A stretch of DNA of 40,684 bases from JAQVSH01 sp964451605 (GTDB lineage Bacteria; Bacteroidota; Bacteroidia; Bacteroidales; UBA4181), in NCBI GenBank assembly GCA_964451605.1, contig CAYVJA010000019.1:1-40684 (forward strand), in the 5' to 3' direction. Position numbers and translations under genes: made by a program. Positions 24,584-32,444 of this stretch are shown here, one piece after another. Under the pieces are notes generated by a model. The model made no database searches, was not told the DNA's origin, and saw only the letters and a list, made by a program, of their open reading frames with translations. Positions within the stretch are counted from its first letter, which is position 1. Each line of letters begins with the position of its first letter.

Positions 24584-25303
24584 CTATTTTCTCTTTTTCC
24601 GGAATCCGCCGCCACCCTGAGGAAATGTACGGGCCGGTTTAGCGGGAACAACACCGGAATTGGGGGTAAGGTCGCGTTTGCCATAGACCAGACCATTACA
24701 GATCCAGACCTTGATACCCAAAAGCCCTACCTTGGTTAGCGCTTCGCCAAGTGCATAATCGATATCGGCACGGAAAGTATGAAGGGGAATTCTTCCCTCT
24801 TTATACATCTCGGTACGAGCCATCTCGGCACCGCCCAAACGGCCGGAGATAATCACCTTAATCCCCTCGGCTCCCATTCGCATGGTGCTCTGGATAGCCA
24901 TCTTGATGGCACGGCGATAAGAGATCTTTCCTTCCACCTGACGGGCAATACTGTTAGCCACAATTACCGCATCCAGTTCGGGACGTTTTACCTCAAAAAT
25001 ATTAATCTGAACCTCTTTGGTGGTCAGCTTCTTCAACTCTTCCTTCAACGTATCGACATCCTTACCGCCTTTACCAATAATGATACCGGGACGAGCCGTA
25101 TTCACAGTAATGGTAACCAACTTCAGGGTTCTTTCTATGATGATTTTCGAGATGCTTGCTTTGGCCAAACGGGCGTTCAAATACTCACGAATTTTACTAT
25201 CCTCCACTAACTTCGAGGAAAAATCCTTCCCACCATACCAGTTGGAATCCCATCCGCGAATAATTCCAAGACGGTTAGCTATAGGATTAACTTTCTGTCC
25301 CAT
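24584..25303 (-). CDS. rpsC: 30S ribosomal protein S3
   Basis: S3 is at the mRNA entry and has helicase-related contacts with mRNA. The 239-residue protein has the type II KH domain with ARPGIIIGKGGKDVDTLKEE at about 69-88 and the S3 signature RADIDYALGEALTKVGLLGI. The tail is basic and glycine-rich (TFPQGGGGFRKKRK). It follows rplV after 5 bases. Confidence 0.98.
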   Translation of the reverse strand: MGQKVNPIANRLGIIRGWDSNWYGGKDFSSKLVEDSKIREYLNARLAKASISKIIIERTLKLVTITVNTARPGIIIGKGGKDVDTLKEELKKLTTKEVQINIFEVKRPELDAVIVANSIARQVEGKISYRRAIKMAIQSTMRMGAEGIKVIISGRLGGAEMARTEMYKEGRIPLHTFRADIDYALGEALTKVGLLGIKVWICNGLVYGKRDLTPNSGVVPAKPARTFPQGGGGFRKKRK

Positions 25304-25308
25304 ATATC

Positions 25309-25725
25309 TTATTTTGTTTGAGTTTGAACATTAGCCGCGTTGTCGACCACCAACGTAACGTGGTTAGAGCGCTTCTGGATCCGGTAAGCGCGACCCTGAG
25401 GCGCGGTACGCATGCGCTTCAGAGAGCGGCCGCCGTCGACCTTAACCTCGCTAACAACCAGTTTATTATCCTCTACGCGTTGGTCGCTGTTCTTCTGCTG
25501 CCAGTTGGCAATAGCACTCTTTAACAGTTTTTCCACACGCTGAGCAGCCGCTTTATTGCTGAACTTCAGAATATCCAAAGCGCGGCCCACTTCCTGTCCC
25601 CGAATCATGTCTACCACATAACGCATCTTCCGCGGGGAGGTAGGCACATCCTTGAGAACGGCAAGAGCCTTGTTCTTCTTCAGCTCTTTTGCCTTTTCTG
25701 CTGCAATTCTTTTTCTAGCACCCAT
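25309..25725 (-). CDS. rplV: 50S ribosomal protein L22
   Basis: L22 lines the exit tunnel with its long beta hairpin, a site of macrolide-resistance changes. The 138-residue protein has a basic N-terminus, the core LKDVPTSPRKMRYVVDMIRG and the hairpin region LKRMRTAPQGRAYRIQKRSN, which looks intact. It follows rpsS after 28 bases. Confidence 0.98.
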   Translation of the reverse strand: MGARKRIAAEKAKELKKNKALAVLKDVPTSPRKMRYVVDMIRGQEVGRALDILKFSNKAAAQRVEKLLKSAIANWQQKNSDQRVEDNKLVVSEVKVDGGRSLKRMRTAPQGRAYRIQKRSNHVTLVVDNAANVQTQTK

Positions 25726-25753
25726 ATTGATAATCTACTTTTTCGGGATATAC

Positions 25754-26023
25754 TTATTTCTTCTTATTGCCGGCATGGCCTCTGAAGGTCCTCGTGGGAG
25801 AAAACTCTCCAAGCTTGTGACCTACCATATTCTCGGTAACATATACGGGGATAAACTTATTCCCGTTATGCACAGCGATGGTATGCCCTACAAAGTCGGG
25901 CGAAATCATCGATCTTCTGGACCAGGTTTTAATGACAGCCTTCTTGTTGGTAGCATTCATATCGAGAACCCGCTTTTCGAGCTTGAAATCAATGAATGGA
26001 CCTTTCTTCAATGAACGACTCAT
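25754..26023 (-). CDS. rpsS: 30S ribosomal protein S19
   Basis: S19 is in the head of the 30S subunit next to S13. The 89-residue protein has MSRSLKKGPFIDFKLEKRV at the start and the signature GHTIAVHNGNKFIPVYVTEN and GHKLGEFSPTRTFRGHAG. It follows rplB after 20 bases. Confidence 0.98.
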   Translation of the reverse strand: MSRSLKKGPFIDFKLEKRVLDMNATNKKAVIKTWSRRSMISPDFVGHTIAVHNGNKFIPVYVTENMVGHKLGEFSPTRTFRGHAGNKKK

Positions 26024-26043
26024 AACTATTGAACTTTATCAGA

Positions 26044-26868
26044 TTATTTCTTTCTTCTTTCAACAATATACTTACTCGAAACGGCCTTCGGAGCACGGGT
26101 CTTGTATCCCTTAGCCGGCTTACCGGTTCTGGAACGGGGATGACCGCCCGAAGCGCGTCCTTCACCACCACCCATTGGGTGATCGACAGGGTTCATAGCT
26201 ACACCGCGGGTACGAGGTCTGCGACCCAGCCAACGATTACGTCCTGCCTTACCCGACTGTTCGTTAGAGTGGTCGGTGTTAGATACGGAACCAATCGTGG
26301 CACGGCACGAAACAAGCACCATGCGGGTTTCTCCTGAGGGGAGTTTAATGATAGCATATTTTCCCTCGCGCGAAAGCAACTGTGCATACGTCCCGGCGCT
26401 GCGAGCCATCACGGCACCCTGTCCCGGACGAAGTTCAATATTATGAATAATCGTTCCCAGCGGAATCTCCGACAAGAAAAGCGTATTCCCGATTTCGGGA
26501 GCAATACCGGCTCCGCTCTGAATAGACTGACCCACCTTTAAACCGTTGGGTGCAATGATATAACTCTTCTCGCCGTCGCCATATACCACCAATGCAATAC
26601 GTGCACTGCGGTTAGGATCGTACTCAATGGTTTTAACCTCGGCAGCCTGTGAATCTTTGCTGCGGAGGAAATCAATGTTACGATACATCTTCTTGTGACC
26701 GCCACCGATATAACGCATTGTCATCTTACCGCTGCCGTTACGGCCACCGCTGCTCTTCAGCGGCGACAACAGCGATTTTTCTGGGATAGAGGTGGTGATA
26801 TCATCGAACGAACTGACAATCTTATGTCGCTGCCCAGCTGTTGTGGGCTTAATTTTTCTTACCGCCAT
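26044..26868 (-). CDS. rplB: 50S ribosomal protein L2
   Basis: L2 is near the peptidyl transferase centre and helps join the subunits. The 274-residue protein has the N-terminal OB-like part with GGRNGSGKMTMRYIGGGHKK and the C-terminal signature MNPVDHPMGGGEGRASGGHP. In E. coli L2 this loop reads DHPHGGG with a functionally important His229; here that position is Met, as I recall for other Bacteroidota. It follows rplW after 6 bases. Confidence 0.98.
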   Translation of the reverse strand: MAVRKIKPTTAGQRHKIVSSFDDITTSIPEKSLLSPLKSSGGRNGSGKMTMRYIGGGHKKMYRNIDFLRSKDSQAAEVKTIEYDPNRSARIALVVYGDGEKSYIIAPNGLKVGQSIQSGAGIAPEIGNTLFLSEIPLGTIIHNIELRPGQGAVMARSAGTYAQLLSREGKYAIIKLPSGETRMVLVSCRATIGSVSNTDHSNEQSGKAGRNRWLGRRPRTRGVAMNPVDHPMGGGEGRASGGHPRSRTGKPAKGYKTRAPKAVSSKYIVERRKK

Positions 26869-26874
26869 AGTACA

Positions 26875-27165
26875 CTAAATATTGCTGTAAAAATCAATTT
26901 TGTCTCCTTCTTTCAGGGTAATAACTGCCTTTTTCTCAACGGCTTTTCTACCCTTAATCAAACCCTGCTTCGTAAAGCGGGTCTTTACTTTACCTGCGGT
27001 AAGCAAGGTATTTACCGAATCTACGGTAACCCCATACATCTCCTCGACGGCCTTCTTGATCTCAATCTTGTTGGCCTTACGATCAACGATAAATCCGTAG
27101 CGGTTAAGTTTCTCCCCCTGCGAAGTCATCTTCTCGGTAACGATGGGTCTGAGTAATATTTCCAT
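26875..27165 (-). CDS. rplW: 50S ribosomal protein L23
   Basis: L23 is beside the exit tunnel and is the docking point for trigger factor and SRP. The 96-residue protein has IVTEKMTSQGEKLNRYGFIV at 8-27 and VDRKANKIEIKKAVEEMYGV, the L23 signature region. It lies between rplD (14 bases) and rplB (6 bases). Confidence 0.97.
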   Translation of the reverse strand: MEILLRPIVTEKMTSQGEKLNRYGFIVDRKANKIEIKKAVEEMYGVTVDSVNTLLTAGKVKTRFTKQGLIKGRKAVEKKAVITLKEGDKIDFYSNI

Positions 27166-27179
27166 GGTTTAAGCTAAGT

Positions 27180-27809
27180 TTACTGATTAGCACTCTCCTG
27201 TAACGCAACAGCCGAGCTCTCAGTAAAAACCAAAACCGCTGCGTTCATAATACTGTAAGTGTTTAATTCCGAAAGAGTTGCAACATTTACACGTTGCAAA
27301 TTTCGAGAGGACAAATATAGGTTAATATTTTGCTCTGCAGACACATAAAGAACCTTTTTATTACCGATCTGCAAATTATTGTTAATGCGGACCAGCTCCT
27401 TGGTTTTAGGTGCATCGAGCGCGATATCTTCCACCACCTTCAGATTTTCCTCCTTCAGTTTATAGACCAAAGCCGAAACACGAGCCAACTGCTTCACCTT
27501 TTTGTTCAACTTAAACGAGTAGTCTCTGGGTCTGGGGCCAAAAATGGTACCGCCACCCACGAATACAGGCGACTTAATATCACCCGCACGGGCACCACCG
27601 GTACCTTTCTGCTTCTTGATTTTCCGGGTACTGTACGATACTTCCGAACGCTCTTTGGCATGGGCGGTACCCTGCCTCTTATTAGCCAGATACTGCTTAA
27701 TATCCAGATAAATCACATGATCGTTCGGCTCCATGCCGAAAATCTCGTCATTCAGGGTCACCTTTCTGCCGGTGTCTTTCCCTTCTATAGTATAAACAGC
27801 TAATTCCAT
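27180..27809 (-). CDS. rplD: 50S ribosomal protein L4
   Basis: L4 reaches into the exit tunnel by a long loop. The 209-residue protein has the loop region SYSTRKIKKQKGTGGARAGD at about 79-98 and GGTIFGPRPRDYSFKLNKKV. In E. coli L4 also regulates the S10 operon through its leader; no matching leader is seen here. Its ATG shares one base with the rplC stop (TAATG). Confidence 0.98.
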   Translation of the reverse strand: MELAVYTIEGKDTGRKVTLNDEIFGMEPNDHVIYLDIKQYLANKRQGTAHAKERSEVSYSTRKIKKQKGTGGARAGDIKSPVFVGGGTIFGPRPRDYSFKLNKKVKQLARVSALVYKLKEENLKVVEDIALDAPKTKELVRINNNLQIGNKKVLYVSAEQNINLYLSSRNLQRVNVATLSELNTYSIMNAAVLVFTESSAVALQESANQ

Positions 27810-28429
27810 TAGAATTCAAGAATTAAAAATGAACCATTGGCGCCGGGAACAGCACCCTTAACCAGCAACAGGTTGTTCTCGGGGAGCACCTTCAGCACTC
27901 GCAGATTGGCAACCTTCACACGTTCGCCACCGGTCTGGCCGGCCATACGCATACCTTTAAAAACACGGGAGGGAAACGACGATGCGCCCAACGAACCGGG
28001 AGCCCGCAGACGGTTGTGCTGACCATGGGTAGCACCACCTACACCGCCAAAACCATGACGACGCATAACGCCCTGGAAACCTTTTCCTTTCGATGTTCCC
28101 ACAACATCAATAAACGCATCTTCCGTCAAGAGGTCTACTGTAAGTGCATCGCCCAATGCATATTTAGCAGTATCATCTGTCAGAAATTCTACCACCTTCC
28201 GCTTCGGAGCAGAGCCGGCCTTCTTAAAGTGGCCTAACTCAGCCTTGGTTGCATTCTTCTCTTTTTTGTCACCGAAGGCAATCTGGATGGCCTGATAGCC
28301 ATCACTCTCGATTGTCTTTACCTGGGTAACAACACATGGGCCTGCCTCGATAACCGTACAGGGAATATTCTTCCCATCGGCACCGAAGATAGAGGTCATA
28401 CCCACCTTCTTTCCAATTAATCCTGGCAT
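27809..28429 (-). CDS. rplC: 50S ribosomal protein L3
   Basis: L3 starts 50S assembly and reaches towards the peptidyl transferase centre. The 206-residue protein starts MPGLIGKKVGMTSIFGADGK and has the central block GFQGVMRRHGFGGVGGATHG and VFKGMRMAGQTGGERVKVAN. The glutamine in MAGQTGG matches the one methylated by PrmB in E. coli. It follows rpsJ after 65 bases, one of the longer gaps, which holds only a weak 5-base-pair hairpin (28466-28482). Confidence 0.98.
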   Translation of the reverse strand: MPGLIGKKVGMTSIFGADGKNIPCTVIEAGPCVVTQVKTIESDGYQAIQIAFGDKKEKNATKAELGHFKKAGSAPKRKVVEFLTDDTAKYALGDALTVDLLTEDAFIDVVGTSKGKGFQGVMRRHGFGGVGGATHGQHNRLRAPGSLGASSFPSRVFKGMRMAGQTGGERVKVANLRVLKVLPENNLLLVKGAVPGANGSFLILEF

Positions 28430-28494
28430 AACAATTTCAATTTAGACGTTTTCAATTCGGATTTGTTAGGCTTAACACCTAAATGATCCCATCA

Positions 28495-28800
28495 TCATAC
28501 TTTGATCTCTACCTCCACACCGCTGGGAAGTTCCAATTTCATCAAGGCGTCGATAGTTTTGGGCGTAGAACTGTAGATGTCCATCAGTCGCTTAAAAGAG
28601 CTCAACTGGAACTGTTCTCTCGACTTCTTGTTAACAAAAGTGGAGCGGTTTACCGTAAAGATCCTTTTGTGGGTAGGGAGGGGAATAGGCCCGCTCACTA
28701 CAGCACCGGTAGTCTTCACCGTTTTTACAATCTTCTCGGCCGATTTGTCGACCAGGTTGTGGTCGTAAGATTTAAGTTTAATTCTAATCTTTTGGCTCAT
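28495..28800 (-). CDS. rpsJ: 30S ribosomal protein S10
   Basis: S10 is in the head of the 30S subunit and also works in antitermination as NusE. The 101-residue protein has the signature GPIPLPTHKRIFTVNRSTFV and EVEIKV-type C-terminus. The loop with the residues changed in tetracycline or tigecycline resistance (about 53-60, VNKKSREQ) shows no obvious deletion. It follows fusA after 16 bases with no tuf gene between them. Confidence 0.98.
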   Translation of the reverse strand: MSQKIRIKLKSYDHNLVDKSAEKIVKTVKTTGAVVSGPIPLPTHKRIFTVNRSTFVNKKSREQFQLSSFKRLMDIYSSTPKTIDALMKLELPSGVEVEIKV

Positions 28801-28816
28801 TGCAATAGCTATTTAT

Positions 28817-30919
28817 TTAATCTTCAATATTGACACCTTTCGATTTGGATACCACCTCTTTCGAGATCGATTCAGGAACCTGCGCGTAGTGCGAGAACTC
28901 CATGGTAGAGGTGGCACGGCCGGAGGTAATAGTACGTAATACAGTAACATAACCAAACATCTCGGAGAGGGGCACTTTAGCCTTCACCACACGGGCGCCG
29001 CCACGCGACTCCATCCCTTCAATCTGACCACGGCGCTTGTTAAAGTCGCCGATTACATCACCCATATTCTCCTCGGGTGTCACCACCTCGACAGACATAA
29101 TGGGCTCTAAGAGAACCGGTTTTGCATTCCGGCAGGCCTTACGGAAAGCCTGCTTGGCGCAAATTTCGAACGAGAGAGAGTCGGAGTCAACCGCGTGGAA
29201 CGAACCATCGAGCAGACGAACCTTCAGGCTGTCGACAGCATAACCTGCGAGCACGCCATTGGACATAGCCTCCTTGAAACCCTTCTCCACCGAAGGTATA
29301 TACTCACGAGGAATATTACCTCCCTTCACCTCATCGACAAACTGCAGCCCTGTGTGACCTTCATCGACAGGACTGATAGCCACAATAATATCGGCAAACT
29401 TACCTCTACCACCGCTCTGCTTCTTAAAGACCTCACGGTGCTGTACCGAACCGGTAATAGCCTCCTTATAGGCAACCTGGGGAGCACCCTGGCTACAATC
29501 TACTTTAAATTCACGTTTCAGACGATCGAGAATAATCTCCAGATGCAACTCTCCCATCCCGCTGATTACGGTCTGACCCGAATCGGAATCGGTTTTCACC
29601 TGGAAGGTAGGATCCTCTTCCGCCAATTTTCCGAGCGCAATACCTAAACGGTCCAGGTCGCCCTGGGTTTTGGGCTCTACGGCCACACCGATAACCGGTG
29701 TGGGGAAAGTCATCGACTCCAGTACGATGGGGGCATCTACGGCACAGAGTGTATCGCCTGTTCGGAGATCTTTAAACCCAACCACCGCGCAAATATCACC
29801 GGCGTAACACTTCTCAATGGCATTTTGCTGATTGGCATGCATCTGGAAAAGACGGGCAATACGCTCCTTCTTTCCGGTGCGGGTATTAAGCAGATACGAA
29901 CCACTGTCAATAACGCCCGAATAGACACGTACATAGGCCAGACGTCCCACAAACGGGTCGGTGGCAATTTTAAAGGCAAGACCGGCAGTAGGTTGAGTAC
30001 GGCTGGGTTCGCGCACCACCTCTGCATCGGTATCGGGGTTGGTTCCCACGATATTGCCCTTATCGAGGGGGCTGGGCAGATATGCCGCTACTGCGTCGAG
30101 CAACTGCTGTACTCCTTTGTTCTTAAATGCCGAACCGCACATCACAGGGACAAAGGCCTGATTAATCACCGCCTTACGAACGGCATTCTTAATCTCGTCG
30201 ACTGTAAGCGATTCGGGATTATCGAAGAATTTCTCCATCAACACATCATCTACCTCGGCAACCGCCTCGAGCAGCAGATTACGCCATTCTGTAGCTTCGG
30301 CCAGTGCCTCGGCGGGAACCTCCTCCTCGTGGAAGGTGGTATCCTTTCCGGAATCTGTCCAGCGAATGGCTTTAAAAGTAACCAAATCGACTACGCCGGT
30401 AAATTTCTCCTCTTGTCCAAGAGGATATTGCAGCGCAATCGCTTTAGAGTGAAGTTTATCATGAATCTGCTGCAGTACGCCCTGAAAATCGGCGCCATTA
30501 CGATCCATTTTATTTACAAACCCCAGTCGGGGTACACGATACTTCTCGGCTTGACGCCAAACAGTTTCCGATTGGGGTTCAACTCCACCAACCGCGCAAA
30601 ACAGAGCTACTGCTCCATCGAGAACCCGCAACGACCGCTCTACTTCAACAGTAAAGTCGACGTGGCCCGGCGTATCGATTACATTAATCCGGTAATGTTC
30701 TCCGTTATAATCCCACGAACAGGTGGTAGCGGCCGAAGTAATGGTAATACCCCGTTCCTGCTCCTGTGCCATCCAGTCCATGGTGGCAGTCCCTTCGTGG
30801 GTCTCTCCTATCTTATAGTTCACACCGGTATAATACAGAATCCGCTCGGTAGTTGTAGTCTTACCGGCGTCGATGTGAGCCATAATCCCAATATTTCTAG
30901 TATTTTTAAGATTCGTCAT
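28817..30919 (-). CDS. fusA: Translation elongation factor G
   Basis: EF-G drives translocation and, with RRF, ribosome recycling, by GTP hydrolysis. The 700-residue length is normal. The G motifs are AHIDAGKTTTTERILYYTG (about 15-33), DTPGHVDFTVEVERSLR, and NKMDRNGADF. Domain II has AFKIATDPFVGRLAYVRVYS, and domains III to V follow with GMGELHLEIILDRLKREF. All GTPase residues look normal, so this is the housekeeping EF-G, not a GTPase-altered paralogue. It lies between rpsG and rpsJ. Confidence 0.98.
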   Translation of the reverse strand: MTNLKNTRNIGIMAHIDAGKTTTTERILYYTGVNYKIGETHEGTATMDWMAQEQERGITITSAATTCSWDYNGEHYRINVIDTPGHVDFTVEVERSLRVLDGAVALFCAVGGVEPQSETVWRQAEKYRVPRLGFVNKMDRNGADFQGVLQQIHDKLHSKAIALQYPLGQEEKFTGVVDLVTFKAIRWTDSGKDTTFHEEEVPAEALAEATEWRNLLLEAVAEVDDVLMEKFFDNPESLTVDEIKNAVRKAVINQAFVPVMCGSAFKNKGVQQLLDAVAAYLPSPLDKGNIVGTNPDTDAEVVREPSRTQPTAGLAFKIATDPFVGRLAYVRVYSGVIDSGSYLLNTRTGKKERIARLFQMHANQQNAIEKCYAGDICAVVGFKDLRTGDTLCAVDAPIVLESMTFPTPVIGVAVEPKTQGDLDRLGIALGKLAEEDPTFQVKTDSDSGQTVISGMGELHLEIILDRLKREFKVDCSQGAPQVAYKEAITGSVQHREVFKKQSGGRGKFADIIVAISPVDEGHTGLQFVDEVKGGNIPREYIPSVEKGFKEAMSNGVLAGYAVDSLKVRLLDGSFHAVDSDSLSFEICAKQAFRKACRNAKPVLLEPIMSVEVVTPEENMGDVIGDFNKRRGQIEGMESRGGARVVKAKVPLSEMFGYVTVLRTITSGRATSTMEFSHYAQVPESISKEVVSKSKGVNIED

Positions 30920-30969
30920 GCTAATGATTAACTACACTGATTTTCCCCGTTTTTGCACCCTATGCGCAA

Positions 30970-31446
30970 TCAGAATCTAAAATGCGAGAAGGCCTTATTT
31001 GCTTCGGCCATTTTGTGCATGTCTTCTTTTCTTTTGAAGGCACCACCCTCATTGTTGAAGGCTGCGAGAATCTCGGCAGCGAGCTTTTCGCTCATCGACT
31101 TACCCGGGCGCTTACGCGAGTAAAGCACCAGGTTCTTCATGCTCAACGAAATCTTACGGTCGGGGCGAACCTCCATAGGAACCTGGAAGTTGGCACCACC
31201 CACGCGGCGGCTCTTCACCTCCACCTGAGGGGTCACGTTATCGAGTGCCTTCCGCCAAATATCGAGTGCCGGCATCTCTTTGTCGGCAGCACGTTTAGCA
31301 ACAATGTCGAGAGCACTGTAGAACACCTTGTACGCGGTATTCTTTTTACCCTGCAACATAAGATTATTCACAAACCGGGTTACCTGAGAATCGCTGAACA
31401 CCGGATCGGGCAACAATATCCTTTTTTTGGGTTTTGACTTACGCAT
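30970..31446 (-). CDS. rpsG: 30S ribosomal protein S7
   Basis: S7 starts assembly of the 30S head and contacts the E-site tRNA. The 158-residue protein starts MRKSKPKKRILLPDPVFSD and has the signature region VTRFVNNLMLQGKKNTAYKV and GGANFQVPMEVRPDRKISLS. It follows rpsL after 24 bases and precedes fusA after 50 bases. Confidence 0.98.
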   Translation of the reverse strand: MRKSKPKKRILLPDPVFSDSQVTRFVNNLMLQGKKNTAYKVFYSALDIVAKRAADKEMPALDIWRKALDNVTPQVEVKSRRVGGANFQVPMEVRPDRKISLSMKNLVLYSRKRPGKSMSEKLAAEILAAFNNEGGAFKRKEDMHKMAEANKAFSHFRF

Positions 31447-31470
31447 CTTTCTTAGCCTTAATTAAGTGTG

Positions 31471-32013
31471 TTATTTCTTCTTTCCTTTTGCAGCGGGTGC
31501 AGGAGCGCCTTTCTTAGGCCGCTTGGCACCATACAGCGAACGACTTCTGAGACGGCCTTCAACACCGGATGTGTCGAGAGCCCCCCTCACAATGTGGTAA
31601 CGTACCCCGGGCAAATCTTTTACACGGCCACCGCGGATCAGCACGATAGAGTGCTCCTGNNNNNNNNNNCTTCTGGCCTGATTGCGGTTGACAACGCCGG
31701 CCGTATCTAAAGCGCCTCTGATGATGTGGTAACGCACGCCGGGTAAATCCTTGACGCGGCCGCCGCGGACCAGAGTAACGGAGTGCTCCTGCAGATTATG
31801 GCCTTCGCCGGGGATATAAGCATTCACCTCCTTACCATTGGTTAAACGAACCCTGGCCACTTTACGCATGGCAGAATTAGGCTTTTTCGGAGTTGTGGTG
31901 TACACACGCACACAAACACCCCGACGCTGAGGGCAGGAGTCAAGGGCAGGAGATTTACTTTTGTCGACAAGATTAGTTCTCCCCTTCCTTACTAATTGTT
32001 GAATTGTAGGCAT
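31471..32013 (-). CDS. rpsL: 30S ribosomal protein S12, chimeric and interrupted by a 10-N gap
   Basis: S12 is at the decoding centre. The frame reads 180 residues, against about 125-140 in the family, because the segment QEHSxxLxRGGRVKDLPGVR occurs twice, on each side of the gap. The upstream part (31670-32013) has the N-terminus and ends VVNRNQAR; the downstream part (31471-31659) repeats the segment and ends with RSRSLYGAKRPK and an Ala/Lys tail. The copies share about 74 of 99 bases and 28 of 33 residues, too different for one gene. I read this as two contigs from different genomes, each with part of rpsL. Streptomycin-site lysines (TPKKPNSA, GGRVKDLPG) are present. Confidence 0.9.
   Translation of the reverse strand: MPTIQQLVRKGRTNLVDKSKSPALDSCPQRRGVCVRVYTTTPKKPNSAMRKVARVRLTNGKEVNAYIPGEGHNLQEHSVTLVRGGRVKDLPGVRYHIIRGALDTAGVVNRNQARXXXXQEHSIVLIRGGRVKDLPGVRYHIVRGALDTSGVEGRLRSRSLYGAKRPKKGAPAPAAKGKKK
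31660..31669. other. Scaffold gap (10 N) inside rpsL, probable false join
   Basis: Ten N between two partly overlapping, diverged copies of the same rpsL segment (31561-31659 and 31693-31791). Confidence 0.95.
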
Positions 32014-32060
32014 AAAGACTTTATTTAGTATTAGTTACACTCGCGTACAAAAACGGTTTG

Positions 32061-32091
32061 CAAAGGTATATTATTTTTTTCAACAAACAAC
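32061..32091 (-). promoter_or_regulatory. Promoter of the rpsL operon
   Basis: On the minus strand GTTG (32091-32088) and TACCTTTG (32068-32061) are 19 bases apart. The -7 box lies 47 bases before the rpsL ATG. This is the only good promoter match seen for the whole ribosomal unit, though it lies on the contig upstream of the suspect join. Confidence 0.7.
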
Positions 32092-32229
32092 AGAAGTTAT
32101 AAAAAAACCAAAAAAACCCACACATCCTGACCCATCCCGCATCACTATATTCCACACCATATATATATGGTATCCTACCGCACCCCTGCCTACCTGAATG
32201 TAAGTACCCCCTCAACAGGAAAAGCCAGT

Positions 32230-32277
32230 GCTCTAATGCTCTAATGCTCTAGTGCTCTAGTGCTCTAGTGCTCTAGT
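32230..32277. repeat. Tandem repeat, six units of 8 bases
   Basis: Six perfect-period units: GCTCTAAT twice, then GCTCTAGT four times, ending 4 bases before a scaffold gap. The region 32014-32444 has no gene. It holds the rpsL promoter, an AT-rich stretch with an ATATATAT run near 32158, this array, the gap, further repeat modules and the asnS promoter. Confidence 0.95.
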
Positions 32278-32281
32278 GATT

Positions 32282-32291
32282 NNNNNNNNNN
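32282..32291. other. Scaffold gap (10 N) in an intergenic repeat
   Basis: Ten N. Both flanks carry the GCTCTAGT / CTAGAGCA repeat, so the assembler probably broke here because of the repeat. The number of units lost is unknown. Confidence 0.95.
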
Positions 32292-32310
32292 CGGCTGCAT
32301 CAATGCTTTC

Positions 32311-32377
32311 GTGCGAAGCGCAGCACTAGAGCACTCAAAGTGCGCCAGCACTTTGAAGCACTAGAGCACTGTTTCAC
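32311..32377. repeat. Modular intergenic repeat, copy 1
   Basis: GCGAAGCGCAGCA (32313-32325) is followed by CTAGAGCACT, a hairpin CAAAGTGC-GCCA-GCACTTTG (32336-32355), and a second CTAGAGCACTG. The CTAGAGCA words are the reverse complement of the 8-base units to the left. Related modules occur at 36153 and 38709. It lies just upstream of the asnS promoter. Confidence 0.75.
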
Positions 32378-32392
32378 TGTTTCACTGCCATA

Positions 32393-32424
32393 TTTGCGCA
32401 ATCCCGCAAATTCCCCTATTTTTG
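32393..32424 (+). promoter_or_regulatory. asnS promoter
   Basis: TTTG (32393-32396) and TATTTTTG (32417-32424) are 20 bases apart. The -7 box ends 20 bases before the asnS ATG. Confidence 0.7.
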
Positions 32425-32444
32425 TGTTTTAATAAACAGATTCC

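Noticed and set aside
28466..28482. S10-type regulatory leader hairpin before rplC
   Set aside because: Only 5 base pairs with a 7-base loop, and it is downstream of rpsJ; probably chance.
28817..30919. Special GTPase-altered EF-G2 paralogue as known in Bacteroides
   Set aside because: All G motifs are canonical and the gene is in the ribosomal operon, so it is the housekeeping EF-G.
29825..30931. Plus-strand open frame of 368 codons
   Set aside because: It is antisense to fusA and has no family features.
31471..32013. True S12 with an internal duplication
   Set aside because: The copies differ at about a quarter of bases and meet at a run of N, and the first copy runs on into a normal but different S12 C-terminus (NRNQAR). 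An assembly join explains it better.
32230..32377. Possible CRISPR array
   Set aside because: Units are 8 bases and directly joined, without spacers; no cas genes are near.
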